64,000 nt of DNA from Chlorogloeopsis sp. ULAP01 (GCF_030381805.1 NZ_JAUDRH010000006.1:1-64000), one strand, 5' to 3'; counted from the first letter of the stretch, positions 55,088-63,216 are shown. The notes: generated by a model from the sequence alone, not told the origin. Numbers and translations are program-made.

Positions 55088-55198
55088 GTTTCAATCCCTC
55101 ATAGGGATTATGACTACTCGATTAGAGTCTGAGGGCGTAAGCCTGCAAGTTCAGCATCGGAAATTTCAATCCCTGATAGGGAGTCTTAATAGCCCTCT
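55088..55198 (+). CRISPR. Two-repeat degenerate CRISPR remnant
   Basis: Two copies of tttcaatccct(c/g)ataggga begin at 55089 and 55164, 75 bases apart, which fits a 36-37-base repeat plus a spacer of about 38. The shared core resembles repeats beginning GTTTCAATCCC that are common in filamentous cyanobacteria. Downstream of the core the two copies diverge, so this is a decayed or terminal fragment rather than a working array. It starts two bases after the cas3 stop codon. Confidence 0.6.
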
Positions 55199-55263
55199 AT
55201 TTCTAATTATATAGGAGTGTGTCTTCAAGAATAAACACGTCTTCTGATGCTGTACTTAATAAA

Positions 55264-55360
55264 CTGTGCTAAAGTCTACTTGGTGGCATTAACCTTCAAG
55301 TACAAAGACGGAAATTCGCTGTGTCCGATGCTTGCATCCGTCCGGCGTAGCACCTTTTTT
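55264..55360 (+). ncRNA. Possible structured RNA with terminal T-run
   Basis: GTGCT (55266-55270) can close with AGCAC (55349-55353), which is directly followed by a T-run to 55360. Inside, GTCTACTTG (55274-55282) can pair with the CAAGTACAAAGAC stretch (55297-55309), and GATGCTTGCATC (55327-55338) is a perfect small hairpin. The length of about 95 bases and the final T-run look like a small RNA or leader with terminator. It matches no riboswitch that I recognise. No covariation evidence is available from one copy. Confidence 0.35.
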
Positions 55361-55417
55361 GAACGTTAAAGGGCATAAACCACCATTCGGACAAATCCAA
55401 TAATGGAGATGACAAAA

Positions 55418-55606
55418 ATGAATGGTGAACAATTAGTTCTCTTTGATGTGGAACTTTACACAATTGAGCAGGTTGTTCCAGTCAATAGTAAAGAGTTTCA
55501 GGTTGAAGAAGTTCAACAGTGTGTTGAGTATAAGCAACTTGAACTCGACCTCTTCCCACAACAGCCTCATCAAATTCCTCAAGAGTTATTGAGATTGGCT
55601 GCATAA
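55418..55606 (+). CDS. Small acidic protein, function unknown
   Basis: About 62 residues (67 if the ATG at 55403 is used). The stretch ggag at 55406-55409 is well spaced for the ATG at 55418 (MNGEQLVLFDVELY). It is acidic and Gln-rich (QVEEVQQCVEYKQLELDLFP) with a short C-terminus QEIPxELLR-like (QIPQELLRLAA). No domain is recognised. It is preceded by the possible structured RNA and followed directly by its own terminator, so it is a self-contained transcription unit inside the cas locus. Confidence 0.55.
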   Translation: MNGEQLVLFDVELYTIEQVVPVNSKEFQVEEVQQCVEYKQLELDLFPQQPHQIPQELLRLAA

Positions 55607-55614
55607 GTTAACTA

Positions 55615-55653
55615 AGGGGGCTAAGAATTCATCATTTCAAAAGCCCCCTCTTT
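55615..55653 (+). terminator. Rho-independent terminator after the small ORF
   Basis: AGGGGGCT (55615-55622) pairs with AGCCCCCT (55642-55649), followed by CTTT. It sits eight bases after the small ORF's stop codon and would insulate it from the toxin-antitoxin pair and cas10d. Confidence 0.7.
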
Positions 55654-55679
55654 AAACTTAAACATCTCAGAGGTTAACT

Positions 55680-55922
55680 ATGAACGAGCAACAACTTTTG
55701 GAAAGAATCACAGTCAACCCCAAAATCTTTGGCGGTAAACCTATTATTCGAGGTCGTCGCCTAGCGGTTGAACATATTTTAGGAATGCTGGCAGCAGGAG
55801 ATACTATCGAAACCTTGCTAGAAGCTTATCCCTGGTTAGAAAAGGAAGATATACAAGCTTGTTTAGTTTATGCACGGAGGCTAGTTGGTCATGAACGAGT
55901 TGAACCTTTATTAATAGAGTAA
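55680..55922 (+). CDS. DUF433 antitoxin-like protein
   Basis: 80 residues of the DUF433 family, small helix-turn-helix proteins that act as antitoxins. Landmarks are ITVNPKIFGGKPIIRGRRLA, VEHILGMLAAGDTIETLLEA and YPWLEKEDIQACLVYARR. Five bases separate its stop from the next gene, so the two form a typical antitoxin-first operon. As in other such pairs, the antitoxin probably binds its own promoter. Confidence 0.88.
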   Translation: MNEQQLLERITVNPKIFGGKPIIRGRRLAVEHILGMLAAGDTIETLLEAYPWLEKEDIQACLVYARRLVGHERVEPLLIE

Positions 55923-55927
55923 GCAAT

Positions 55928-56287
55928 GTGAAAATACTGCTAGATACTTGTGTGTGGTTTGGGGTGCGTACCAATTTACTCGCTGCTGGCTATGACGTAG
56001 TTTGGAGTGGAGATTGGTCAGAAGATCCAAGCGATGAGGAGATTTTAGCAACTGCTTATCGTGAAGGTCGAATTTTAGTAACGCTTGATAAGGACTTTGG
56101 AGAGTTGGCGATTGTACGGGGAAATCCTCACTGTGGAATTTTGCGTTTGGTTAATCTCACTACCAGAGAGCAATCTATTGTTTGTCTGCGAGTACTTCAG
56201 CTTTACGGTAATGAATTAGCATCAGGTGCAATTATAACTGCGGAATTAGGCAGAGTGAGGATTAGACCACCAGAAACTGATGGCTAA
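55928..56287 (+). CDS. DUF5615 PIN-like toxin
   Basis: 119-residue PIN-like (Mut7-C type) nuclease domain, the usual toxin partner of DUF433. Acidic motifs are KILLDTCVW at the N-terminus, EDPSDEEILATAYREGRILV and TLDKDFGELAIV, giving the expected metal-binding Asp/Glu set. Family members usually start KILLDENLP; here TCVWFG replaces that, an unusual change next to the first Asp. The start is a GTG. RNA cleavage is the expected activity. It lies between cas3 and cas10d. Confidence 0.87.
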   Translation: MKILLDTCVWFGVRTNLLAAGYDVVWSGDWSEDPSDEEILATAYREGRILVTLDKDFGELAIVRGNPHCGILRLVNLTTREQSIVCLRVLQLYGNELASGAIITAELGRVRIRPPETDG

Positions 56288-56301
56288 AATTCAACAAATG
56301 A

Positions 56302-56459
56302 AAAACTCACACCATTGGTGCGAGAAATTGACTGGCTTGATAATTTAGTTTCTCTAGATTTTTTATCAATACGTACAAAACTGCAACCATTGGTTGCAGA
56401 AATTGGCTGTACTCAGTTATACAGGTTTAAAAAACTGCCACCATTGGTGGCAGAAATTG
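56302..56459. repeat. Three symmetric palindromes upstream of cas10d
   Basis: Units begin at 56302, 56377 and 56431, each aaaact-palindrome-aaatt. The cores are CTCACACCATTGGTGCGAG, CTGCAACCATTGGTTGCAG and CTGCCACCATTGGTGGCAG. The second and third are perfect 19-base odd palindromes; the first has one mismatch. Where the units differ (positions 3/17 and 5/15 of the core), both arms change together. They occupy the 210-base gap between the toxin gene and cas10d. Regulatory DNA, an RNA structure or a small mobile repeat are all possible. Confidence 0.75.
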
Positions 56460-56497
56460 CTGAGACTCATAACTTGGTCATTCTTGGGAGTTAGAAA

Positions 56498-59400
56498 ATG
56501 ACTAATGATGATGATAATTGGTTATCAGGTGATTTTGGTTTTGATAGTGATAGCGATCGCACTATTGAAACTCAAGGACAATTACTCACACTTAGGCTAT
56601 TGCGTGAAGCTATTCAGGCACAAAATCCAGGCGATCGAGTCATGGCGGATTTTGCCGAGTATGTTTTACCCAATCTCTTGCGGATAGCAATTGGTGTGAC
56701 TGCTAAAGGTGGTAAATTCTTTGATGAAATTGACCAAAAACGAGAAGCGGAAGGTAAAACTAAAGTTAGGCGAGATAACGCTGCCGATCAATCGCTAAAT
56801 ACACACTTACTTAATGGTTTATTTCCTGCAAATTTAATTGAAAAGCGGTTAGAAAATCTTGATACAACTATCCGGCGGGTAGTACGAGAACGAGAACGAC
56901 GCTTAGTAATTGCTGGTTTCATTTTACATGACTTTGAAAAATTTCCTGATGTCCCAGAAAATTGCCGCAAGTTACCGTTAGCAGAACATCGCCAAATTAT
57001 TGATCAAAAAATCAGACAGTTAGGACTTGATAGCTTTATAAATCCAGATAATCCAGAAGATTACAAAGAGTATTTAGATGACTTATTGTGCATGGCTTAC
57101 AATGCACAGCGCCGCTGGGATACTAACTGGAATTTTTCTGAATTTGGGTTAAATCCCGTTCTCAAAGACCGTACAATTCGTAGTTTATCAGATTTAACTT
57201 GTTTGGCTGATTCTCTCGCCTCAATTATTAAACATCCGCAAGATGCAGAAAATTCCAGACTGCAAGAAATTATTCATAATCTTAGTGATGGGCAATTAAA
57301 ATTTACTTATCACAGTATTGCTGAAAATAGGGGTGTTTTAACCAATGTTGTGAATAATGCTGTAATTCAAGCTTATACTAGCCTCAATAGCGATGAGAAT
57401 ACATACTATGAACCTTTACTATATCTGCCAACAGGCGTGATTTACTTAGCTGCGCGTAATGCTCCTCCTATCTCAGCAAAAGATTTACCAGACCTTGTAG
57501 TTAACAATATTAAATCCCTTTGTGCAGGACAATTAAAACTGAGGCAAACAGGTTTTGGTAGAGATGGTAAAGGCATGAAATATGCCGAATATTACAACTT
57601 ATTTTTTGATTCTCCAAGCTTAATGCAAGTGGCTTTAGATGCAACGTTACGCATTTTAAGTTCTAATAAAGCATCTGTTGCCAAAAGTCGCAGTGAAAAT
57701 TTAGTCAAGTTTCAAAAACAAGGAGTTTTACCTGCTGAATTTGATTTTAATTTTGCTGATGATATCCGTATTGATCAAATAGCAGAATTTGGTGATTTAG
57801 TAAGTCGCAAGATTTGGGATGAAACCGTTAATGGTATTGAAGCAATTCGCAAAAAAGATAAAAAATTACCAGAAATACCTGCTCTTGATTTAACTCATAA
57901 GGTAGCTAAATTCTGGAATTTAGCAAAATATCTCCCTCAGATTCGCCACATTCAGTGCATTAATGAAAGTCTGAAAGAAAACAAGTTAAAAGGTAATACT
58001 GGTGGAGTACCTTATGAATGGTACTATCTCGCAGCTAAGTATCTCGAAGAACATCCAGGTATTGAAGATGTACGAGAAACTTGCAAGCAAGTTATTGACT
58101 ACTTGACAGATTTAATCTCTCCAATACTGGGACAGTATAAATTACCTGATGGTTGGGACGATTTAAGACAATGGGTATCAAGAGTTGTCATGTTACCAAC
58201 TACAAATCAACAACCATCATCTCAAAATCAAACTGAGAATTTTCTTAATGAGTTAAATAACTACAATGCTGCTAAAAAACCAGGAAGAGGGAGACAATTA
58301 ATTTGTTCAATTTCTCACTCTGCTTACACAGTGACTGAGCAGATGGAATCAGCAGTTTTGTTTACACCGCAAGTTTATACCAACAAACAAATGTTGGGTG
58401 GTTCTAATGCCAAGCGCAATATTTCTAGCATTGCAGGTGTAGAAATGATGCTGAGGCAAATTTTGATGAATCAAACTCAAGCAGTAGGTAAAAGATTTGA
58501 AGATGGTAAATATCGCTATCTCTACTTTTATCCGACTTATTACTTCACACCAGAAACTAATAAGTTTTTGCAGACAGCTTACAGTGGAATTGCTCAAACT
58601 CGCTTTGATACTACCGTCCGCAATCATTTCATCACTAAAGACTTACAGGCACATTTAGATAAGGAAAATTATCAAAGTGTGGATACTTTCTTAATAGATG
58701 AAAATCTAGATACTGAAAAAGACCGTACATTTAAGCTTTCTTATCCTGAAGATCAGCCTTTAACATTTTACTTCATGGCGCTACCACCAGGGCGAGACAG
58801 CACTGATACAGAATCTTGGGTAATGCCTAGCTGGTTAGCGTTTGCTTTTCCGATGATTTTAGATGTTAAAACAGTGGTTTCTGAGTCGCCAATTCCACCT
58901 TTTAATGATGGTGCGGAATTTGAAGAAAGCGTTTTTCTTGACAGTGCGCCTCATGCCTTTCGCGCTTTGGTAAGAAGAGACAGGTTTCGTTTAGACTACA
59001 TCCTTGAAGGTTGGAATGAAAACGGTACTCAATATCCAGCACCCTTAAATGTCTTAACTGCTGCTTACGCCATTCACTTAGATGTGAATGCGCGACAAGG
59101 AAAGTCTGGTTACGATGCCAACTGGGGAAGATTTACGGAACTAGCAAAGGACTTTGAAACTAGTCCGCTTTACGTCTTTTCTTATCTCAATCGTTGGGTG
59201 CGTAACCAGGGAGTAGAAACAGCCAGAATTGAAAAAATTCGGCTTTATACCTATCATTTTTATCCTTGTTTTGACCCTTATGCAAAATTTGACCATACCA
59301 ATGAGGAATTAATTGTGGGAGAAGAATCAAGTCTCAATCATCCGAAGAAATTAACAGAGCTTTATCGCCGCTTTTATAGAGCGAATAAGCGTTATAATCC

Positions 59401-59785
59401 CAAATCTAATGCAGTTTTGAAACCGATTGATATTGCGGCTGAAACTATACTCAAAGCTGAGTTAAGCGTGTTTAATGGAGAAACATTAGTTGCGGCTGTT
59501 GCAGCAGAAGTTTTTAAACTCATGGATCGCGTTCATTCTTCTACTGCTGAAGGGCGCTGGGTAATGAGTAAACGGGAGGAAGAACGACAAGCAGTTCTAG
59601 ATTTTGCACGGTATTTTGTAGTGGAAGTATTTGAGAAATCATTTGCAGGCGATCGCGCTCGTTTGGCAGGGCGTCAACTCAACTTAATTCGAGATACTTG
59701 TGAGTTCCTATATCGCCTGGAAGATGATAAAGAAAACGCAGTCAAAGATGAAAAATCTACTGAACCAGACAATGAAAATGAGTAG
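56498..59785 (+). CDS. cas10d: Type I-D large subunit Cas10d (Csc3)
   Basis: 1095 residues, the signature protein of type I-D. The N-terminal HD nuclease domain is visible, with His103 in NTHLLNG and His144-Asp145 in FILHDFEKF; this nicks or degrades target DNA in I-D in place of an HD domain on Cas3. The middle is a Cas10-like palm fold. I see no GGDD motif, as expected because Cas10d does not make cyclic oligoadenylates. The C-terminal part is helical. It begins the block cas10d-csc2-csc1, with the palindromes just upstream. Length and layout match other Cas10d proteins. Confidence 0.92.
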   Translation: MTNDDDNWLSGDFGFDSDSDRTIETQGQLLTLRLLREAIQAQNPGDRVMADFAEYVLPNLLRIAIGVTAKGGKFFDEIDQKREAEGKTKVRRDNAADQSLNTHLLNGLFPANLIEKRLENLDTTIRRVVRERERRLVIAGFILHDFEKFPDVPENCRKLPLAEHRQIIDQKIRQLGLDSFINPDNPEDYKEYLDDLLCMAYNAQRRWDTNWNFSEFGLNPVLKDRTIRSLSDLTCLADSLASIIKHPQDAENSRLQEIIHNLSDGQLKFTYHSIAENRGVLTNVVNNAVIQAYTSLNSDENTYYEPLLYLPTGVIYLAARNAPPISAKDLPDLVVNNIKSLCAGQLKLRQTGFGRDGKGMKYAEYYNLFFDSPSLMQVALDATLRILSSNKASVAKSRSENLVKFQKQGVLPAEFDFNFADDIRIDQIAEFGDLVSRKIWDETVNGIEAIRKKDKKLPEIPALDLTHKVAKFWNLAKYLPQIRHIQCINESLKENKLKGNTGGVPYEWYYLAAKYLEEHPGIEDVRETCKQVIDYLTDLISPILGQYKLPDGWDDLRQWVSRVVMLPTTNQQPSSQNQTENFLNELNNYNAAKKPGRGRQLICSISHSAYTVTEQMESAVLFTPQVYTNKQMLGGSNAKRNISSIAGVEMMLRQILMNQTQAVGKRFEDGKYRYLYFYPTYYFTPETNKFLQTAYSGIAQTRFDTTVRNHFITKDLQAHLDKENYQSVDTFLIDENLDTEKDRTFKLSYPEDQPLTFYFMALPPGRDSTDTESWVMPSWLAFAFPMILDVKTVVSESPIPPFNDGAEFEESVFLDSAPHAFRALVRRDRFRLDYILEGWNENGTQYPAPLNVLTAAYAIHLDVNARQGKSGYDANWGRFTELAKDFETSPLYVFSYLNRWVRNQGVETARIEKIRLYTYHFYPCFDPYAKFDHTNEELIVGEESSLNHPKKLTELYRRFYRANKRYNPKSNAVLKPIDIAAETILKAELSVFNGETLVAAVAAEVFKLMDRVHSSTAEGRWVMSKREEERQAVLDFARYFVVEVFEKSFAGDRARLAGRQLNLIRDTCEFLYRLEDDKENAVKDEKSTEPDNENE

Positions 59786-59848
59786 ATATAAATCCTTTTT
59801 CATTTAGAAACGTCAACAATTAGCAAATTATTCTTTGGAGACTTAACT

Positions 59849-60859
59849 ATGTCATTTCTAAAAACCATTGATTCCAAATTATTTCAAGTTGAAATTCCCT
59901 ACAAGCCGATGGGGAAATATGTCCATTTTTTAACTATTCGCATTACCGAATCTTATCCTTTATTTCAAACAGATGGAGAACTTAATAAAGCACGGGTAAG
60001 AGCCGGAGTAAAAGATAAAACTACTATTAGCCGTCTGTCAATGTTCAAGCGTAAGCAGTCTACACCAGAGCGTTTAGTTGGGCGTGAATTACTACGTAAC
60101 TATGGCTTGATGACTGCTGAAGAATGCCAATATAACGTAAATTTTGCAATGGATAATCCTGATTGTATTATTTACGGATTTGCTATTGGTGACTCTGGTT
60201 CTGAAAAATCAAAAGTAGTAGTAGACACGGCATTTTCAATTACAGCTTTTGATGAGTCTCACGAAACTTTTACTCTCAATGCTCCTTTTGAAAATGGTAC
60301 AATGGCTTCTAAGGGTGAAAATGGTTCAAAACCTGGTGAAGTTACTAGTCGAATTAATCAGCAAGACCACATCATACCTCAAGTTTTCTTCCCTAGTATT
60401 GTCACGCTAAAAGACCCTACTGAGGCTAGTTTTCTTTACGTTTTTAATAATATCTTACGAACTCGCCATTACGGAGCACAAACAACTCGTACAGGTCGTG
60501 TTAGAAATGAGTTAATTGGTGTTGTATTTGCAGATGGAGAAATTACGAGTAATCTGCGATGGACTCAAGCAATATACGACCAGATGAAGGTTAATAATAC
60601 TTTAAATCCACCAGATCCTCTGGATGAAGATGATGTAATTACTGCTGCTAAAAGTGCGGTTGAGGTATTGATGGCTGATGAATTTATCGTTCATACTGAC
60701 TTCATTGGTGATGCTTTTACACCTCTGCTTAATGAAGTTAAGACTCTCACAGGAAGCGAGAAAGGAATTCAAGCAATTTTGCAAAAAGCTGATGCTGAAG
60801 CTAAAGCTTATGCCAATAAACATATCAGTAAGAAGAAAACTGCTGCCAAAGCGGGGTAA
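59849..60859 (+). CDS. csc2: Type I-D backbone subunit Csc2 (Cas7d)
   Basis: 336 residues, Cas7-family subunit that polymerises along the crRNA in the I-D interference complex. Family landmarks are QVEIPYKPMGKYVHFLTIRI, RERLVGRELLRNYG-like RLVGRELLRNYGLMTAEECQ, and FNNILRTRHYGAQTTRTGR. The basic central loops (TTRTGRVRNE) fit RNA binding. ggag precedes the ATG. It is followed five bases later by csc1, so the two are in one operon. Length is typical. Confidence 0.92.
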   Translation: MSFLKTIDSKLFQVEIPYKPMGKYVHFLTIRITESYPLFQTDGELNKARVRAGVKDKTTISRLSMFKRKQSTPERLVGRELLRNYGLMTAEECQYNVNFAMDNPDCIIYGFAIGDSGSEKSKVVVDTAFSITAFDESHETFTLNAPFENGTMASKGENGSKPGEVTSRINQQDHIIPQVFFPSIVTLKDPTEASFLYVFNNILRTRHYGAQTTRTGRVRNELIGVVFADGEITSNLRWTQAIYDQMKVNNTLNPPDPLDEDDVITAAKSAVEVLMADEFIVHTDFIGDAFTPLLNEVKTLTGSEKGIQAILQKADAEAKAYANKHISKKKTAAKAG

Positions 60860-60864
60860 TAGTA

Positions 60865-61572
60865 ATGGCAATTATTTACCGCTGTCAATTAGAACTACAC
60901 GACAGCCTCTATTACGCAACTCGTGAAATAGGGCGATTGTATGAAACAGAACCAATCATTCACAATTACGCCCTCTGTTATGCACTAGGATTAGTTGATA
61001 GTGAAAAATATTCAACAACTGTCCCTGAAGAACATTCCTACCGCTACTTTTGCCCTGAACAAGTGCCAAAATATGAAGAACATTTAACGCGCCTTAATCA
61101 ACAGGCTATTTACGTTACTCCGGCGCGATCGCTTAATCATTCTGCCATTCTCAACACCTGGAAGTATGCCAATAACAACTATCACGTTGAGATGGAGAAA
61201 ACCCAAAAGAATATTCCTAGCTTTGGCAGAGCAAAAGAAATTGCGCCAGAAAGTCAATTTGAATTTTTTGTGATTGCTCAAAAGCAACTTAAACTACCAA
61301 AATGGATTCGCCTGGGAAAATGGATGAGCAAAGCTGAAGTGACGGTTGAACAATTGCCATCACCTAAAATCCAAGAAGATGTATTTACTTGCCATCATCC
61401 CTTAAATCCTTTAGATGTGATGTTCACTAATCGAGTTATAAGTTACGACGTGGTAAATATGCCTCCAGTTAGCCTCATCCAAAATGTAAAAATGCAAGGA
61501 AAATACTACCAATTTGATAGTATTAAAGACTTGAGAATTCCAGCGCAAATGGAATATCGTTTTCGCAGTTAA
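60865..61572 (+). CDS. csc1: Type I-D subunit Csc1 (Cas5d)
   Basis: 235 residues, Cas5-family subunit that caps the 5' handle of the crRNA. N-terminal sequence IIYRCQLELHDSLYYATREI, then IGRLYETEPIIHNYALCYAL and GLVDSEKYSTTVPEEHSYRY match Csc1. Then come TPARSLNHSAILNTWKYANN and a C-terminal RIPAQMEYRFRS. It ends 32 bases before the oxygenase-like gene, in place of the cas6 gene found directly after csc1 in the standard I-D order. Confidence 0.9.
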   Translation: MAIIYRCQLELHDSLYYATREIGRLYETEPIIHNYALCYALGLVDSEKYSTTVPEEHSYRYFCPEQVPKYEEHLTRLNQQAIYVTPARSLNHSAILNTWKYANNNYHVEMEKTQKNIPSFGRAKEIAPESQFEFFVIAQKQLKLPKWIRLGKWMSKAEVTVEQLPSPKIQEDVFTCHHPLNPLDVMFTNRVISYDVVNMPPVSLIQNVKMQGKYYQFDSIKDLRIPAQMEYRFRS

Positions 61573-61604
61573 TCACTATTAGACGATCGCTCCTCCCATC
61601 CAAC

Positions 61605-62225
61605 GTGAAACACTACCAACTACAACCCAACGCCTTCCCCAGCAACTATCTCAACGACTTATGGGGAGAAATCCAGGCTTGTCCTTACTTTACTATCAAC
61701 AACCTCAACCGCGATTTTGTCGGTACTAAGGGATTTTCTGTGGTGTTTGTGCGATCGCATCTTCCACAAGTAGTACAGCAGTTCCCATACTTCAAGCCTT
61801 ATCTAGACTTGGCTCTCCAGGCAAATTGTAATGCTTTTTACCTCAATCCTTTACTGCTCAAAGAAGGCTCCCGCGTCGATCCGCATATTGATCGCTCTTT
61901 GCGATCATACTGCAAAACCATTGAACCACCTGCTGTAGTTAGTGTTCTCTATGTTCGCGTACCACCGGATATGGAGGGAGGAGAACTAGTACTGCGATCG
62001 CCCAAACGTCAACTGGGGCAAATTAAGCCTCAAGTAAATACTTTACTGTACTTTCAGGGTGATTTAACCCATTCTGTCAACGCTGTCAAAACCCCAGGAA
62101 ATCGTTTGAGCTTGGTTTGTGAACAGTATAGTTTGAGCGAAGCTGAACTCCAAGAAATTCCTGTGTTTACTGTCGAATCAAGAAGCTCTCAGTCTCCAAA
62201 AAAGAAACAAAAGTATGCCCCATAG
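61605..62225 (+). CDS. 2-oxoglutarate/Fe(II)-dependent oxygenase embedded in the cas operon
   Basis: 206 residues with the facial-triad pattern of a 2OG-Fe(II) oxygenase: His94-x-Asp96 in RVDPHIDRSLR, and His156 in GDLTHSVNAV; Arg167 in GNRLSLVCEQ fits the 2-oxoglutarate carboxylate clamp. The EGGELVLR strand is also typical of prolyl-hydroxylase-like members. The start is a GTG at 61605. The reading frame overlaps cas6 by 11 bases (TATGCCCCATAG), so translation is probably coupled. No cas family uses this fold, and this place between csc1 and cas6 is unusual. A hydroxylase acting on a protein, nucleic acid or small molecule is possible; the substrate is unknown. Confidence 0.78.
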   Translation: MKHYQLQPNAFPSNYLNDLWGEIQACPYFTINNLNRDFVGTKGFSVVFVRSHLPQVVQQFPYFKPYLDLALQANCNAFYLNPLLLKEGSRVDPHIDRSLRSYCKTIEPPAVVSVLYVRVPPDMEGGELVLRSPKRQLGQIKPQVNTLLYFQGDLTHSVNAVKTPGNRLSLVCEQYSLSEAELQEIPVFTVESRSSQSPKKKQKYAP

Positions 62226-63036
62226 CCTCATCCTCAACCTCACTCCCCAATCTCCCATCTACCCTGAATTTCTCAGTGGCAGACATTTCCACGCCCTTTT
62301 TCTCACCCTCGTCAGTTCCGTCGATCCAACTTTGGGAGATTACCTGCACTCTTCAAAAGCCGATAAAGCATTCACCCTTTCGCCTTTGCAAGTATTGAGG
62401 GAACAGGGTAGGAAAAAATTTCAGACATTGCAATGGGAACATCAAAAACCTATCCTCGCAGGTACTTCCTGCTGGTGGCGCATCTCCCTACTCGATGACA
62501 CTTTGTTTAGCAAGCTAACTTCACTGTGGCTAAATCTCAACCCTAAGCACCCTTGGCATTTGGGTTCGGCAAATTTATACATTACTAGCATTCAAGGCAC
62601 GCCGCAATCAACGCAACCTTGGGCAAATGCTTGTACTTACGCTCAATTATATGAGCAAGCATCAGGGAGCGATCGCACTCTTGACTTTACCTTTGCAACA
62701 CCAGTAGCCTTTCGTCAAGGTGGATACGATACTGCTCTTCCCAGCAAAGAATCTGTTTTCAACAGTCTTCTTAGCCGTTGGAATAAATATAGTGGGATTG
62801 AATTTACCAACATTTCCTTTGAATCAATTTATCCCAGTTTTTTTAACATTAATACAGAAAGTATTAGTAACTATGACAGTAAATTTATAGGTTGCGTGGG
62901 TGAAATTAGCTATCGCATTTTAGGTGATGTTGAACCGCTAGTAATTAAGCAAATTAATGCTTTAGCTGACTTTGCTTTGTATGCAGGAGTGGGACGGAAA
63001 ACAACAATGGGTATGGGGATGCTGAGAAGGGGATAA
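62215..63036 (+). CDS. cas6: Type I-D crRNA endonuclease Cas6
   Basis: 273 residues of the RAMP-fold Cas6 family, which cuts pre-crRNA in the repeats. The N-terminal RRM-like domain has NLTPQSPIYPEFLSGRHFHA, with His24 and His26 near the usual catalytic-His position. The C-terminal glycine-rich loop GVGRKTTMGMGMLRRG is diagnostic. Its ATG lies inside the 3' end of the oxygenase-like gene. It is followed by a multi-hairpin repeat before cas4. Confidence 0.9.
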   Translation: MPHSLILNLTPQSPIYPEFLSGRHFHALFLTLVSSVDPTLGDYLHSSKADKAFTLSPLQVLREQGRKKFQTLQWEHQKPILAGTSCWWRISLLDDTLFSKLTSLWLNLNPKHPWHLGSANLYITSIQGTPQSTQPWANACTYAQLYEQASGSDRTLDFTFATPVAFRQGGYDTALPSKESVFNSLLSRWNKYSGIEFTNISFESIYPSFFNINTESISNYDSKFIGCVGEISYRILGDVEPLVIKQINALADFALYAGVGRKTTMGMGMLRRG

Positions 63037-63061
63037 TTTCACCACAAATAGGTAATTTATT

Positions 63062-63216
63062 AGAGCTTGCACTTCGCCCTTAAAACGCCTGGAACTTAAG
63101 TTCCAGACTTATAGTTAAAGTCCGTTAAAACGGACTCAAAAAGTGATTGAGTCAGCTTTAGCTAACTTGAGCTTTTAGCCAAGAAATTTATTTCTTGGCG
63201 GGCAAGAACGTAGATA
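63062..63216. repeat. Multi-hairpin repeat element, copy 2 (in the cas operon)
   Basis: Same layout as 1344-1511: CTGGAACTTAAGTTCCAG (63089-63106, perfect), AGTCCGTTAAAACGGACT (63119-63136, perfect), GAGTCAGCTTTAGCT then AACTTGAGCTTT, and CCAAGAAAT/ATTTCTTGG (63179-63198). Its outer ends do not form the inverted repeat of copy 1. It separates cas6 from cas4 by about 290 bases, so cas4 may be expressed separately. Confidence 0.7.

Noticed and set aside
55264..55400. Glutamine (downstream-peptide) riboswitch before a small ORF
   Set aside because: The position is right, but I could not find the conserved core of that class; it is left as an unassigned structured RNA.
56302..56459. CRISPR array reading of the three palindromes
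   Set aside because: Unit spacing is unequal (75 and 54 bases) and the units differ from the repeats at 55088; the symmetry fits palindromes better.
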